Source of the DNA: Mucilaginibacter tundrae
GTDB taxonomy: Bacteria; Bacteroidota; Bacteroidia; Sphingobacteriales; Sphingobacteriaceae
Direction of reading: 5' to 3'
Assembly: GCF_013408825.1 (NCBI RefSeq)
Contig: NZ_JACCBZ010000009.1
Span: 1 to 64,000 of the forward strand
Length of the DNA: 64,000 bases
In this document: piece by piece, positions 45,451-54,545 of the stretch
How positions within the stretch are numbered: position 1 is the stretch's first letter
Layout: each line of letters begins with the position of its first letter
Program-made: the position numbers and the translations under genes
Notes under the pieces: model-generated
What the model was told of the DNA's origin: nothing
The model's input: the letters and a program-made list of their open reading frames with translations, nothing else
Database searches by the model: none

Positions 45451-47175
45451 ATGATTAAGAATTTACTGGCTTCTACCCTACTATTTTTAAGTTTAGGTTC
45501 ATTTGTTTTTGCGCAGGATGTTGTGCAAACGCGACAATACCCCAAAGATTATTTCCGTTACCCGCTTGATTTGCCGCCGAGCACGGCCGGCTCATTCGGC
45601 GAGCTGAGGCCGAACCATTTTCATGCCGGGCTTGACTTTAGGACCAATCAGCGTGATGGCTACCCGGTACATGCCGCGGCTGATGGATTTGTATCACGGT
45701 TAAAAGTGCAGTTTGGTGGTTTTGGTAACGCGGTTTATATAACGCACCCAAACGGTTTTACCACGGTTTATGGTCACCTGCAAAGTTTCAGTCCCGAATT
45801 GGCTAAACTGGTGCATGATTACCAGGTTCAGCAAAAAAATGATCTTGTAGATTTTAACCTGCTGCCCATGCAGGTTCCCGTAACTAAAGGACAGGTGATC
45901 GCCTTATCCGGCCATACTGGCGCGGTAGCAGGGCCGCATGTGCATTTTGAAATACGTGACACCCAAACGGAACAAACTATAAACCCACAACTATTTGGCT
46001 TAACTGTTCGTGATGAGATTTCGCCAGTGTTAGGCACTGCTTGTGTTTACCGTTTTAACGACGGACCATTCAACGAAAAAACACAACGCCAGCTTTTGGG
46101 CGTGGTGGGTGCTTCGGGGCATTACCGGTTGGCTAATCCCGCGGTTATTGATGTAAGCGGTAACACCGGTTTCGGCATTACGGCTTACGATATGAACAAT
46201 ACATCGGCTAACCACAATGGCGTTTATTCCATCGAACTTAAGGTAGATGGCAAAACGGTATTTACTTTCGCTGTAGAACGTTTCGCTTTCGATCAAACAC
46301 ATGCCATAAATGCTTTGATCGATTATCCCGAATTTTTAGAATCAGGCCGCTTTATTCAAAAATGCTTTGTGCTGCCGGGCAGCAGGATCACGCTTTATCC
46401 GCAATCCATCAATCGTGGGGTGGTTAATTTTAGCGATGATTCTATCCATGATGTGCAGTACGTAGTGAGGGATATAGCTGGAAACACATCAACCCTCAAC
46501 CTAAAAGTAAGATCGCACAGCAAAACCATACATATTGTCGAGTTATTTAAAATGCCGGGCACTTTCTTTCCTTACGATAAAGACAACCAGTTTAGTAATG
46601 ATAAGATTAAAGTTCACATACCTGTGGGCAACTTGTACGATAGTATGAATTTCACCTTTACCGATCTACCTAAAAGGCCGGGCGCATATTCAGACACCTA
46701 CCAATTAGGCGACCGCTTCGACCCGATAAATGATTCCTACGACCTTTGGATAAAGCCCGACACCACAGCCCCCGGATGGCGTGCCGATAAAGCGGTTATT
46801 GTGAATGTGGATGGCGACTGTATTGTAGGTAATTATGAAGATGGTTATGTAAAAGCGCAAGCAAAAGGCTTTGGCAGCTATTATGTAAAGTTAGATACCG
46901 AAGCGCCTTTCATCCATCCAATAAATATTACCGATGGCGCTAATATGGCCGCTAAACATGCCATTTTTGTTAAAATAGGTGATAACCTATCGGGTATTAA
47001 AAACTATTATGGTTATATTGACGGGCAGTGGGTGTTAATGCATTGGGATTTTAAGACAAGAGTATTAAGTTATACTTTTGATGATACCATTGCACACGGT
47101 AAACATACTTTTAAGTTAGATGTTACCGACCAGAAAGATAATACAGCTACATTTAAAGCAGATTTTTACAAATAA
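45451..47175 (+). CDS. M23-family metallopeptidase
   Basis: A 574-residue secreted protein with a signal peptide (LLASTLLFLSLGSFVFA). The LytM/M23 domain (about 45-180) has the zinc motifs HFHAGLDF (HxxxD) and HVHFEIRD (HxH) and YGHLQSF. The C-terminal 380 residues are beta-rich, with no family I can name. It probably cleaves peptidoglycan cross-links or another glycine-rich peptide in the periplasm. It sits between a FAH-family gene and bcp in one operon. Confidence 0.92.
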   Translation: MIKNLLASTLLFLSLGSFVFAQDVVQTRQYPKDYFRYPLDLPPSTAGSFGELRPNHFHAGLDFRTNQRDGYPVHAAADGFVSRLKVQFGGFGNAVYITHPNGFTTVYGHLQSFSPELAKLVHDYQVQQKNDLVDFNLLPMQVPVTKGQVIALSGHTGAVAGPHVHFEIRDTQTEQTINPQLFGLTVRDEISPVLGTACVYRFNDGPFNEKTQRQLLGVVGASGHYRLANPAVIDVSGNTGFGITAYDMNNTSANHNGVYSIELKVDGKTVFTFAVERFAFDQTHAINALIDYPEFLESGRFIQKCFVLPGSRITLYPQSINRGVVNFSDDSIHDVQYVVRDIAGNTSTLNLKVRSHSKTIHIVELFKMPGTFFPYDKDNQFSNDKIKVHIPVGNLYDSMNFTFTDLPKRPGAYSDTYQLGDRFDPINDSYDLWIKPDTTAPGWRADKAVIVNVDGDCIVGNYEDGYVKAQAKGFGSYYVKLDTEAPFIHPINITDGANMAAKHAIFVKIGDNLSGIKNYYGYIDGQWVLMHWDFKTRVLSYTFDDTIAHGKHTFKLDVTDQKDNTATFKADFYK

Positions 47176-47177
47176 CC

Positions 47178-47639
47178 ATGGCAACACTTAAAGCAGGCGA
47201 TAAAGCCCCGGATTTCACCTCGAAAGATCAGAACGGCGAAGAAGTTTCATTAGCAAACTTTAAAGGCAAAACTGTTATATTGTATTTCTACCCAAAAGAC
47301 GACACCCCGGGCTGTACTGCCGAGGCTTGTGATTTCAGGGATAACTACCAGTCGTTAATTGGTAAAGGTTATGAGGTGATCGGTGTGAGTACCGATGATT
47401 CCAAATCGCACAAAAAATTTGAAACCAAATACAGCCTGCCTTTCCCGCTTATTGCCGATGAGGATAAAAGCATTAACGAGGCTTACGGTGTTTGGGCCGA
47501 GAAAAATATGTACGGCAAAAAGTATATGGGTACTGCCCGCACTACTTTTATTATTGATGCTGATGGGATTATAAAGCAGGTGATTGAGAAGGTGGATACT
47601 AAGAATGCATCTCAGCAGGTGCTGGATTTGATTGGGTAG
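47178..47639 (+). CDS. bcp: thioredoxin-dependent thiol peroxidase (Bcp/PrxQ)
   Basis: A 153-residue peroxiredoxin that reduces hydroperoxides using thioredoxin. The peroxidatic Cys is in YPKDDTPGCTAEACDFRD, and the second Cys five residues on (TAEAC) is the PrxQ-type resolving Cys. YGKKYMGTARTTFIID is also characteristic. It is cytoplasmic. It is the last gene of the operon starting at 44834; a repeat hairpin follows 36 bases after the stop. Confidence 0.95.
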   Translation: MATLKAGDKAPDFTSKDQNGEEVSLANFKGKTVILYFYPKDDTPGCTAEACDFRDNYQSLIGKGYEVIGVSTDDSKSHKKFETKYSLPFPLIADEDKSINEAYGVWAEKNMYGKKYMGTARTTFIIDADGIIKQVIEKVDTKNASQQVLDLIG

Positions 47640-47674
47640 CGGTGAGGTGAAACACCGACTACAGGCTAAAATCC

Positions 47675-47768
47675 CTTTGTCATTCTGAGCGGAGCGAAGA
47701 ATCTTCTAAAACCTGCAATGCGGACTTTGCAAATCGAAGAAGATTCTTCTTTCCTCAGAATGACAAAA
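47675..47768. repeat. interspersed palindromic repeat (GTCATTCTGAGC type)
   Basis: TTTGTCATTCTGAG near 47676 and the near-complement CTCAGAATGACAAA ending at 47767 form long arms, extended inside by GAAGAATCTTCT and AGAAGATTCTTCT. The sequence GTCATTCTGAGCGGAGCGAAGAATC is a well-known dispersed intergenic element in Bacteroidota. It could act as a terminator for bcp. Confidence 0.75.
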
Positions 47769-47882
47769 TAGTCATAATCTTAAATATCAAAATAATACTT
47801 ATTTTAGCACGGATTGTAATTGTATTAAGCCCGGATATCAAACAAAAAGGCTTAATACTTATTTAATACATAAAAATATTAT

Positions 47883-48440
47883 ATGTCGGTACAAGTTGTT
47901 GATGATGCAGAAATTTTAAGCAAATTCCAGAATGAAAAGACCAGGAACGAGGCTTTTAACCTGCTGCTAAAGAAGTACCAGCAGAAGATTTACTGGCACA
48001 TACGCCGTATGGTGATAGACCATGACGATGCTGATGATATTGCGCAGGATGTATTTGTAAAGGTTTGGAAAAACTTGCCAACCTTTCGTGCCGACGCTCA
48101 ATTGTATACCTGGATGTACCGTATTGCCACTAATGAGTGTATTACCTTCCTGAACAAGAAAAAAGCAAAGAATAACATTTCGCTGGATGATGTGGACTCT
48201 ACGCTTGGTGATACATTGGCGGCATCAAGTTATTTTGATGGTGATAAGGCACAGCGCAGGTTACAGGAAGCGCTGCTTACCCTACCCGACAAACAACGCC
48301 TGGTATTTAACATGAAATATTATGAGGATATGAAGTATGAGGAGATATCGGATGTGGTGGGTACAAGTGTTGGGGCTTTGAAGGCATCTTTTCACCTCGC
48401 GGTGAAAAAAATAGAGGCATATTTATTATCAAAAGATTAA
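47883..48440 (+). CDS. ECF-type RNA polymerase sigma factor
   Basis: A 185-residue sigma-70 family protein. Region 2 (about 20-95) has MVIDHDDADDIAQDVFVKVW and LYTWMYRIATNE; region 4 (about 125-180) has LPDKQRLVFNMKYYEDMKY and EISDVVGTSVGALKASFHLA. The length and layout fit RpoE-like sigma factors responding to envelope stress. The downstream genes encode a membrane protein with VPxxYF repeats in the anti-sigma position and a Spy/CpxP-like protein, so this is probably a self-contained envelope-stress regulon. Confidence 0.95.
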   Translation: MSVQVVDDAEILSKFQNEKTRNEAFNLLLKKYQQKIYWHIRRMVIDHDDADDIAQDVFVKVWKNLPTFRADAQLYTWMYRIATNECITFLNKKKAKNNISLDDVDSTLGDTLAASSYFDGDKAQRRLQEALLTLPDKQRLVFNMKYYEDMKYEEISDVVGTSVGALKASFHLAVKKIEAYLLSKD

Positions 48441-48489
48441 TTTTAAAACAGATTAAACCATTTCATCAGAATTTCATCAAACACTGGAT

Positions 48490-49395
48490 ATGAAAAGCGA
48501 AAGTGGAAATAGAGAATGGCTGGATGAATTCATGTCACTTAAACAGGTTGACCCTAATAACCCGTTTACTGTGCCACCAGGCTATTTTGATGAATCGGAA
48601 CAACAGATCATTTCGGCAATTAAGCTGGATGAGCTAAAATCCGATAAGGGCTTTACTGTGCCTGAAAATTACTTTGACGAGTTAAGCAATAACATACAAA
48701 GCCGCATCAATTTAGAAGAATTAAAATCTAAAGAGGACTTTACGGTGCCTCAAAATTATTTTGATGAGTTAAGCAGCAACATACAAAGCCGTATTAATTT
48801 GGAGGAGCTTAGGTCGGGAGAGGAATTTACCGTACCTGAAAATTACTTTGACGAGTTAAGCAGCAATATACAAAGCCGTATAAATATTGAGGAATATGTA
48901 AACAATGACGCGCATGGCCACGCTGTGCCACAGGATTATTTTAATAACCTTGAGCAGCAAATAAACGCGCGCATCCTAATTGAAGAAACCGTTAGCGAAG
49001 AAAGCTTTAGCGTGCCTGCAGATTATTTTGATAAGCTTAACAAAGCCATATTAAATAAAACGGTTAACCAGAACATAGTTGTTAAGCGTAAAGGAATAGT
49101 TAGGCGCATGTATGCTACTAATACATTCAAATACGCGGCTGCGGCTTGTTTTGCAGTGTTTTTAGGCACAGGCTTATTGTTAAGTCGACTGTCTACTCCA
49201 GCAAATGACCACAACAATTCATTTTTGCATAAGCAATTGTCTACCGTTTCAACAAGCGATATTCAAAGCTATCTGCAAAATGATGTTGACGCGAATGATA
49301 CACAACATACTGTTATTGATGAAAATGCACCGGTTAATACCAATAGTTTAACCAACGCATTGCAGAATAACAGTGATGATGATACCAACAATTAA
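48490..49395 (+). CDS. VPxxYF-repeat membrane protein, candidate anti-sigma factor
   Basis: A 301-residue protein with six tandem repeats of about 29-31 residues before one transmembrane helix (KYAAAACFAVFLGTGLLL, about residue 215-235). Repeat cores: FTVPPGYFDES, FTVPENYFDEL, FTVPQNYFDEL, FTVPENYFDEL, HAVPQDYFNNL and FSVPADYFDKL, each followed by a helix such as NIQSRINLEEL. The N-terminus is cytoplasmic if the helix spans the membrane in the usual way, and the tail is Asn-rich. It follows the sigma gene by 49 bases, where an anti-sigma factor is normally found. No zinc anti-sigma motif is seen. Confidence 0.8.
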   Translation: MKSESGNREWLDEFMSLKQVDPNNPFTVPPGYFDESEQQIISAIKLDELKSDKGFTVPENYFDELSNNIQSRINLEELKSKEDFTVPQNYFDELSSNIQSRINLEELRSGEEFTVPENYFDELSSNIQSRINIEEYVNNDAHGHAVPQDYFNNLEQQINARILIEETVSEESFSVPADYFDKLNKAILNKTVNQNIVVKRKGIVRRMYATNTFKYAAAACFAVFLGTGLLLSRLSTPANDHNNSFLHKQLSTVSTSDIQSYLQNDVDANDTQHTVIDENAPVNTNSLTNALQNNSDDDTNN

Positions 49396-49397
49396 TA

Positions 49398-49886
49398 ATG
49401 ACTAAGTTAGCAAAGCATATATTTCTTCTTTTACTCGTATTATGCGTTGGTAATGCGTTTGGACAAATGGGGCCGTATAGAATGGGGCCTCCAAGACCCT
49501 CTTATTATAACAGGCCAAATAACCAAAACCCTGAACGACGGGTAGAGAGTGTTAAAATAAATTTTTTACGGGCCAGGCTAAATTTATCACCGGAGCAGGC
49601 TTCTAAATTTTTCCCGTTGTATCAAGAGTACCAACAAGAGCTTTTTAATGTCAGAAAATTAAAAAGACTAAATAATTTAAATGCGGCTGATGGCCAGGAA
49701 CAGGTGAATAAAGAATTGATGTACGAGAACGAAATCGTGCAGATCAAAATAAAATTCAATAACGCTTTTCTTAAAGTGTTGCCGCCGGATAAAGTAAGCG
49801 AGCTGTATAAAAGCGAGCGCGAATTTAATGATGAACTGGTAAGGCAATTATCAGAGCGCAATAATCGCCCCGGCCCTCCGCAATAG
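49398..49886 (+). CDS. Spy/CpxP-like periplasmic protein
   Basis: A 162-residue protein with a signal peptide (IFLLLLVLCVGNAFGQ), a Gly/Pro/Tyr/Arg-rich stretch, and a helical LTxxQ-like domain (FLRARLNLSPEQASKFFPLY, then NAFLKVLPPDKVSELY). It resembles Spy/CpxP or heavy-metal-sensor family chaperones, which buffer misfolded envelope proteins. The start is 2 bases after the repeat protein's stop, so sigma factor, membrane protein and this protein form an operon. Confidence 0.82.
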   Translation: MTKLAKHIFLLLLVLCVGNAFGQMGPYRMGPPRPSYYNRPNNQNPERRVESVKINFLRARLNLSPEQASKFFPLYQEYQQELFNVRKLKRLNNLNAADGQEQVNKELMYENEIVQIKIKFNNAFLKVLPPDKVSELYKSEREFNDELVRQLSERNNRPGPPQ

Positions 49887-49945
49887 CTACCCTCCTATTT
49901 TAACGTTGATACGCCGAACTTAGGAATTTGGCTTACTTTTGTGCC

Positions 49946-51133
49946 ATGCCAACGTTACGTCAACTTTTTTTAGCCAACAACGCCCAAACTACCGATTTCC
50001 CGCTCCTGCTTGAATTTGAACGGGCAGAAGGTGTTTATATGTATAATAGCGAAGGAAAGGCTTATATCGACCTTATTTCGGGCATTGGCGTAAGCAACCT
50101 GGGGCATAGTAACCCTAAAGTTATAGCAGCGATAAAACAACAGGTTGATAAATATATGCATCTGATGGTTTATGGTGAGTATGTGCAAACCCCGCAAGTT
50201 AAATTCGCTGAAAAGCTGATATCTATCTTCCCAAAAAATCTTCAATCTGTATACTTTACCAACTCGGGTACCGAAGCTGTTGAGGGAGCTTTAAAATTGG
50301 CCAAGCGCTTTACGGGCAGGCAGCAGATCATCGCGTTTCATAACTCTTATCATGGCAGTACGCATGGCGCTTTAAGCGTTATGGGTAACGAGGAATATAA
50401 ACAGGCTTACCGCCCTTTATTACCGGGTGTTAACTTCATTAGGTTTAATAATGCTGATGACCTGAGCCAAATCACTCAAGAAACAGCCTGTGTTATTGTA
50501 GAAACTGTACAAGGCGAGGCGGGAATACGCGTACCTGATATTAGCTACATGCAGGCGCTTCGTGCTAAATGCACTGAAACGGGAACATTATTAATACTAG
50601 ACGAAATTCAAGCCGCTTTTGGCCGTACGGGTAAGTTATTTGGTTTTGAGCACTTCGATATATTGCCCGATATTTTATTACTTGCCAAGGCACTTGGCGG
50701 CGGCATGCCTGTGGGCGCTTTCGCGGCATCGCATACAATCATGTCGGCGTTAAAGGAAAACCCTATCCTGGGGCATATAACTACGTTTGGCGGGCACCCG
50801 GTATGTTGCGCGGCAGGCTTGGCGGCGCTGGAAGTGTTGCTGGATGAAAAACTGTGCGAACAGGTAGCGGAAAAAGAAGCGCTTATCCGGTCGTTACTGG
50901 TTCATCCATCTATCAAACAAATTCGCGGTAAGGGATTGATGCTTGCAGCCGAGCTGGAAAGTTTCGATCTGAACAAAAAAATAATTGACCGCTGTATTGA
51001 GCACGGTGTAATTGTCGACTGGTTTTTACATTGCAGCAATGCCATGCGCATAGCTCCACCATTAGTCATTACCCATGACGAAATCAGGAAAGCATGTGAA
51101 GTAATATTGGAAGCAGTGGAATTTTACAGTTAA
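49946..51133 (+). CDS. class III PLP-dependent aminotransferase (acetylornithine-type)
   Basis: A 395-residue fold-type I aminotransferase. GTEAVEGALKLAKRFTGR, HNSYHGSTHGALSVMG, LLILDEIQAAFGRTGKLF and AKALGGGMPVGAF (PLP Lys in LLAKALGGG) are typical of the acetylornithine/ornithine/4-aminobutyrate group. Which substrate it uses cannot be read. The ATG at 49946 was chosen; the TTG at 49928 lies within a TACTTTTG promoter-like box (49934-49941), which leaves almost no leader. Its stop overlaps that of the convergent mtgA. Confidence 0.93.
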   Translation: MPTLRQLFLANNAQTTDFPLLLEFERAEGVYMYNSEGKAYIDLISGIGVSNLGHSNPKVIAAIKQQVDKYMHLMVYGEYVQTPQVKFAEKLISIFPKNLQSVYFTNSGTEAVEGALKLAKRFTGRQQIIAFHNSYHGSTHGALSVMGNEEYKQAYRPLLPGVNFIRFNNADDLSQITQETACVIVETVQGEAGIRVPDISYMQALRAKCTETGTLLILDEIQAAFGRTGKLFGFEHFDILPDILLLAKALGGGMPVGAFAASHTIMSALKENPILGHITTFGGHPVCCAAGLAALEVLLDEKLCEQVAEKEALIRSLLVHPSIKQIRGKGLMLAAELESFDLNKKIIDRCIEHGVIVDWFLHCSNAMRIAPPLVITHDEIRKACEVILEAVEFYS

Positions 51134-51810
51134 AAATCCAGCGGACCTAACCTGCGCATATTCTTTAAAATCAGGTATTGGCGGTGCGCTACATAACCAC
51201 TTGGATTAGTCGGCGACCACTTTAGCGGGTCGGGAAAAATAGAGGCTATTGCCGCAGCCTCGTGCCTATCCAGATCCTTAGCATCTTTATGGTAATAAGT
51301 TTGCGCGGCGGCTTCAACGCCGTATACGCCATCGCCCATTTCTATTTCGTTCAGGTAAACTTCCATGATGCGTTTTTTGCTCCAGAATAGCTCTTCCAAA
51401 ATAGTAAAGTAAGCTTCGAAACCTTTACGGATATATGACCTGCCCGGCCAAAGGAAAACATTTTTTGCTGTTTGCTGTGAGATGGTACTGCCGCCAATGA
51501 GTTTATGGCTGTGGCTGTTTTTATCAATGGCTTTCTCCATCGCCTTAAAATCAAACCCAAAGTGATCCAGGAAACGCTGGTCTTCGGCAGCTACGGCAGC
51601 ACGCTTCATGGGGTCGGAAATGTCATCGAAATTCACCCATTTCTTGTCTATTTTCCAGTCTTTGCCATCGGATTTACGTTCAAAACCGCGTTCAATCATC
51701 AATAACGTAACAGGAGGATTTATAAAACGGTATAACAACACCCATAAAATGGTGATGCCGAAGAAAAAGATCACGAAAAGTTTAAGAAACCGGAGGATAA
51801 GTTTTAGCAT
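51130..51810 (-). CDS. mtgA: monofunctional peptidoglycan transglycosylase
   Basis: A 226-residue GT51-type enzyme that polymerises lipid II glycan chains. One N-terminal transmembrane helix (FLKLFVIFFFGITILWVLLY) anchors it. The catalytic region has AAEDQRFLDHFGFDF (catalytic Glu), GGSTISQQTAKNVFLWPGRS, KKRIMEVYLNEIEMGDGVYG and EAAAQTYYHKDA. The absence of a transpeptidase domain and the length fit MtgA. It is monocistronic and converges on the aminotransferase gene. Confidence 0.95.
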   Translation of the reverse strand: MLKLILRFLKLFVIFFFGITILWVLLYRFINPPVTLLMIERGFERKSDGKDWKIDKKWVNFDDISDPMKRAAVAAEDQRFLDHFGFDFKAMEKAIDKNSHSHKLIGGSTISQQTAKNVFLWPGRSYIRKGFEAYFTILEELFWSKKRIMEVYLNEIEMGDGVYGVEAAAQTYYHKDAKDLDRHEAAAIASIFPDPLKWSPTNPSGYVAHRQYLILKNMRRLGPLDF

Positions 51811-51885
51811 ATCGCCAGCAAAAATAAGAGTATTTGGTTATGCCTGATGTTTGATTTCAGAATTATTTTTTGTGGTGATAGTAGG

Positions 51886-52491
51886 CTATTTATACTTCCA
51901 CATTCTTGATTTACCTTCGGTTAGCCATTCGATGGTAGTATCCAATCGCTTTTGGCGGGTGGCGTCGGTTTTGGCATCAATTATCCATTCCAGGTATTCT
52001 TTTTTATGCGAATAGCTGAATTTTTCAAACGTTTCTTTGGCTTTTGGATGCTCATTCAGTAAAGCTTCAAAGTAATCAGGAACAACTAATGCTGCCTTTT
52101 CAGTAGGTGCCTTTTTAATGACAGGAGCTTTCTTCTCTGATTCATTTTTTTCCATCGCCTGCAAAACAAAATGGATGATGGCTTCATCAGAGGGAAGATC
52201 GTCAATTGTATTTATCCTACCGAAGCTGCCGCCAGCCTCCCCTTTTTTTAACAAGCCTTGCGGATCATCTAATAATGATGCTTTCCAAAAACCAAATGCG
52301 CAATGCTGCTTAAAGGCCGCCATCTGGCAAATTGATCCTTTATATTCAAAAAAGGGCATGCCCCATTTGATGGTTTCTGTAATTAATGGCGAAGCCGAAT
52401 GAACCACCTCACGAATGTGATTAAGTATGGGTTTTGCAAATGGCGCGGCCTTTTGGATATAGTCATGTACATCCACATTATATTCTTCCAT
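51886..52491 (-). CDS. YdeI/OmpD-associated family protein (DUF1801 + OmdA)
   Basis: A 201-residue cytoplasmic protein. The N-terminal DUF1801 fold (KPILNHIREVVHSASPLITE, IKWGMPFFEYKG, FGFWKASLL) is joined by a charged linker to a C-terminal OmdA-type helical tail (HPKAKETFEKFSYSHKKEYL, TRQKRLDTTIEWLTEGKSRM). Relatives have been linked to bacteriocin or antimicrobial-peptide tolerance; the mechanism is unclear. It is separated by about 65 bases from the TonB operon end. Confidence 0.88.
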   Translation of the reverse strand: MEEYNVDVHDYIQKAAPFAKPILNHIREVVHSASPLITETIKWGMPFFEYKGSICQMAAFKQHCAFGFWKASLLDDPQGLLKKGEAGGSFGRINTIDDLPSDEAIIHFVLQAMEKNESEKKAPVIKKAPTEKAALVVPDYFEALLNEHPKAKETFEKFSYSHKKEYLEWIIDAKTDATRQKRLDTTIEWLTEGKSRMWKYK

Positions 52492-52557
52492 AATTAAAGT
52501 TAGAGATTTTTGAGAAAAATATCGACGACCAAAAAGATTGTTATTGCGAGGATTAAT

Positions 52558-53367
52558 TTAGTTCACTTTGAACACAAATACAACGGTGCCTTGCTGGGTA
52601 TCGGCTGCGTTGTCTGATGCATTTACACGGGCATTTTTAACGGCTTGGATGCACCGCTCTATCAGGCCTTCATCAACTATGGTTGTACCACGGCCGGCTT
52701 CCGCATATATGATGTTGCCATTTTTATCTACGTGGATATCTATTACCACTTTACCGGTACTGCGGTTTGCGTCGGTTACGGTGGGGCGGGTTACAAAGCT
52801 GCGCTGTATCAGGTTGAGGTTGCCACCATTGCCTGACCCTGTGCCATTGTAATTATTGGTTAATGTGCTGCCTGTAGGCTTGCCCTGGTTACCCGGTGTA
52901 CTGGTAGTACCATCACCCGAGCCTGTGCCATTGTTGGTTTTGCCTTTATAAAGCGCATTTTGGTTAACCACAGGTTTGGCTACTGTTTTAGTTGCCTGGG
53001 TTGCTACTGTATTACTTGGTTTTTTACTGTTTGTAGTTACCGCGGGCGCATCCTCGTTATTTTGCGTGACTATCTTTTTGTCGCTGTTATCAACCTGTGT
53101 TTTTTGCTCGGTAGGTGGCGCAGGGGTTGCTTTAGTTGGTAATGTGTGATTTGCCTTCTCGGCTACTGAAGGTTGATCTACGCTCATGTAATCGCTTCCC
53201 ATACCGGCATCCGTTGTGCCATAGTTAACCAGGATACCGCCTGTGCCTTCATCGGGCTTTGGCGGCGGGGTGAATACCATAAAATAACACATAGCCATCA
53301 GTGCAACCAGGATAATGCCCGTTGCTAAAAATGCTTTTGGATAGTTATTTTCTTCTCTGTATTCCAT
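52558..53367 (-). CDS. TonB-like energy transducer
   Basis: A 269-residue protein with one N-terminal transmembrane helix (FLATGIILVALMAMCYFMVF), a long Thr/Pro/Asn/Gly-rich periplasmic spacer, and a C-terminal TonB-like domain (GKVVIDIHVDKNGNIIYAEA, LIERCIQAVKNARVN, TVVFVFKV). It passes proton-motive energy from ExbB/ExbD to outer-membrane proteins. It is the last gene of the minus-strand envelope operon, separated from exbD by 72 bases that hold repeats. Confidence 0.9.
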   Translation of the reverse strand: MEYREENNYPKAFLATGIILVALMAMCYFMVFTPPPKPDEGTGGILVNYGTTDAGMGSDYMSVDQPSVAEKANHTLPTKATPAPPTEQKTQVDNSDKKIVTQNNEDAPAVTTNSKKPSNTVATQATKTVAKPVVNQNALYKGKTNNGTGSGDGTTSTPGNQGKPTGSTLTNNYNGTGSGNGGNLNLIQRSFVTRPTVTDANRSTGKVVIDIHVDKNGNIIYAEAGRGTTIVDEGLIERCIQAVKNARVNASDNAADTQQGTVVFVFKVN

Positions 53368-53370
53368 ATT

Positions 53371-53440
53371 GGTGAATGGTGAGTTGTGAGCGGGTGAGTG
53401 GTTGCTTTAATTATTAACTACTCACTATTCAACTACTCAC
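53371..53440. repeat. short intergenic repeats ACTACTCAC/GTGAGTGG
   Basis: Two direct copies of AACTACTCAC (53416-53425 and 53431-53440) and a near-complementary GTGAGTGGTT at 53394-53403 occupy the gap between exbD and tonB. They resemble low-complexity intergenic repeats and could form a weak hairpin. Confidence 0.5.
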
Positions 53441-53838
53441 TATTTAGGTTCCGTTGCCAGTACCAGTTTTATATTCATTTTTTGTGCCACGTCCATTACC
53501 TGCACCGCGTTTTGTATGGCTACTGTTTTATCAACGTATAACACAATGGTTAAATCGGCATCAGGTGTTTTAAATGCTGATATTGCTGATTGCAGGTCAT
53601 CAACGCTTACCTGTTTTTTATCAACGTAGTATTTCAGGTCGCCGGTGATAGAGACATTGATGGTCTTTTTAGATTCGGACTGGCTTGTTGACGATTTGGG
53701 AAGCGTTAATTTAATAACGTTAGGATTGGTTATTGTTGACGCGATGAGGAAAAACAACAGCAGGAAGAACATAATATCGTTCATCGCTGAGGTTTGCACT
53801 TCGGCAGCAATCCTTTTTTTCCTGTTACTTAAATTCAT
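53440..53838 (-). CDS. exbD: ExbD/TolR family protein
   Basis: A 132-residue protein with one N-terminal transmembrane helix (NDIMFFLLLFFLIAST), where the Asp in MNDIMFF is the conserved proton-channel residue, and a periplasmic domain ending VLATEPK. It works with ExbB as the proton-driven motor for TonB. Its start overlaps the exbB stop by 4 bases, so translation is coupled. Confidence 0.93.
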   Translation of the reverse strand: MNLSNRKKRIAAEVQTSAMNDIMFFLLLFFLIASTITNPNVIKLTLPKSSTSQSESKKTINVSITGDLKYYVDKKQVSVDDLQSAISAFKTPDADLTIVLYVDKTVAIQNAVQVMDVAQKMNIKLVLATEPK

Positions 53839-54545
53839 TTGCTCGGCTCCTCTAACAGGTCAATAAATTCAATGGCATCAGTTTCTAAATTTAATATCAC
53901 CTTATCAACCATCATATTTAAAATGTGGTAAAAGATATAGGCAATCATACCCACAAATAAACCCGCGGCAGCTGTCACCATCTTCACATACAAACCACCG
54001 GATATAACACCGATGCTCAGGTTACCGGATTGGGCGATGTCATAAAATATTTTGATCACACCATAAATGGTACCCAAAAAACCGAACATTGGAGCAATAC
54101 CTGCGATAATACCCAGGATGCCAATATTCTTTTCAAGCTTGGCCACTTCCAGCTTACCTACGTTTTCAATCGCGCCTTCAATGTCTTTTATCGGCCTGCC
54201 TATCCGCAACAAACCTTTTTGCAACATACGGCCAAGCGGGGAATTGCTGTTTCGGCATATAGCGATGGCTGATTCCAAATTGCCTGTATGGATACTTGAA
54301 CGGATCTGCATTAACAAGTTAGCTTCGCTTTTTGAAGCTTTGCGGATAGTGAAATATCGTTCAAAAAATATAACTAAACCTAAGACTGCCAAAATACCAA
54401 TAGGTATCATGATGACGCCGCCCTTAACCAGCAAATCGCCGAAACGAAGGGTATCGCCGGTTGTCGCTGTGCCTGTTTGTGAAAGATTTTTTACTGTGTC
54501 TGCTATTTTGTGCGCGGTATCTGTTATCTGAAGTAATAAACTCAT
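53835..54545 (-). CDS. exbB: MotA/TolQ/ExbB proton channel protein
   Basis: A 236-residue membrane protein with three transmembrane helices: the first around GVIMIPIGILAVLGLVIFFE, then IGILGIIAGIAPMFGFLGTI and GLYVKMVTAAAGLFVGMIAY. The GTIxG-like motif after helix 2 is typical. It forms the pentameric proton channel with ExbD. Both ends overlap neighbouring genes by 4 bases, placing it firmly inside the operon. Confidence 0.93.
   Translation of the reverse strand: MSLLLQITDTAHKIADTVKNLSQTGTATTGDTLRFGDLLVKGGVIMIPIGILAVLGLVIFFERYFTIRKASKSEANLLMQIRSSIHTGNLESAIAICRNSNSPLGRMLQKGLLRIGRPIKDIEGAIENVGKLEVAKLEKNIGILGIIAGIAPMFGFLGTIYGVIKIFYDIAQSGNLSIGVISGGLYVKMVTAAAGLFVGMIAYIFYHILNMMVDKVILNLETDAIEFIDLLEEPSK

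Noticed and set aside
54067..54531. 154-residue plus-strand frame opposite exbB
   Set aside because: It is the antisense shadow of a clear ExbB gene; Ser/Pro-rich without motifs.
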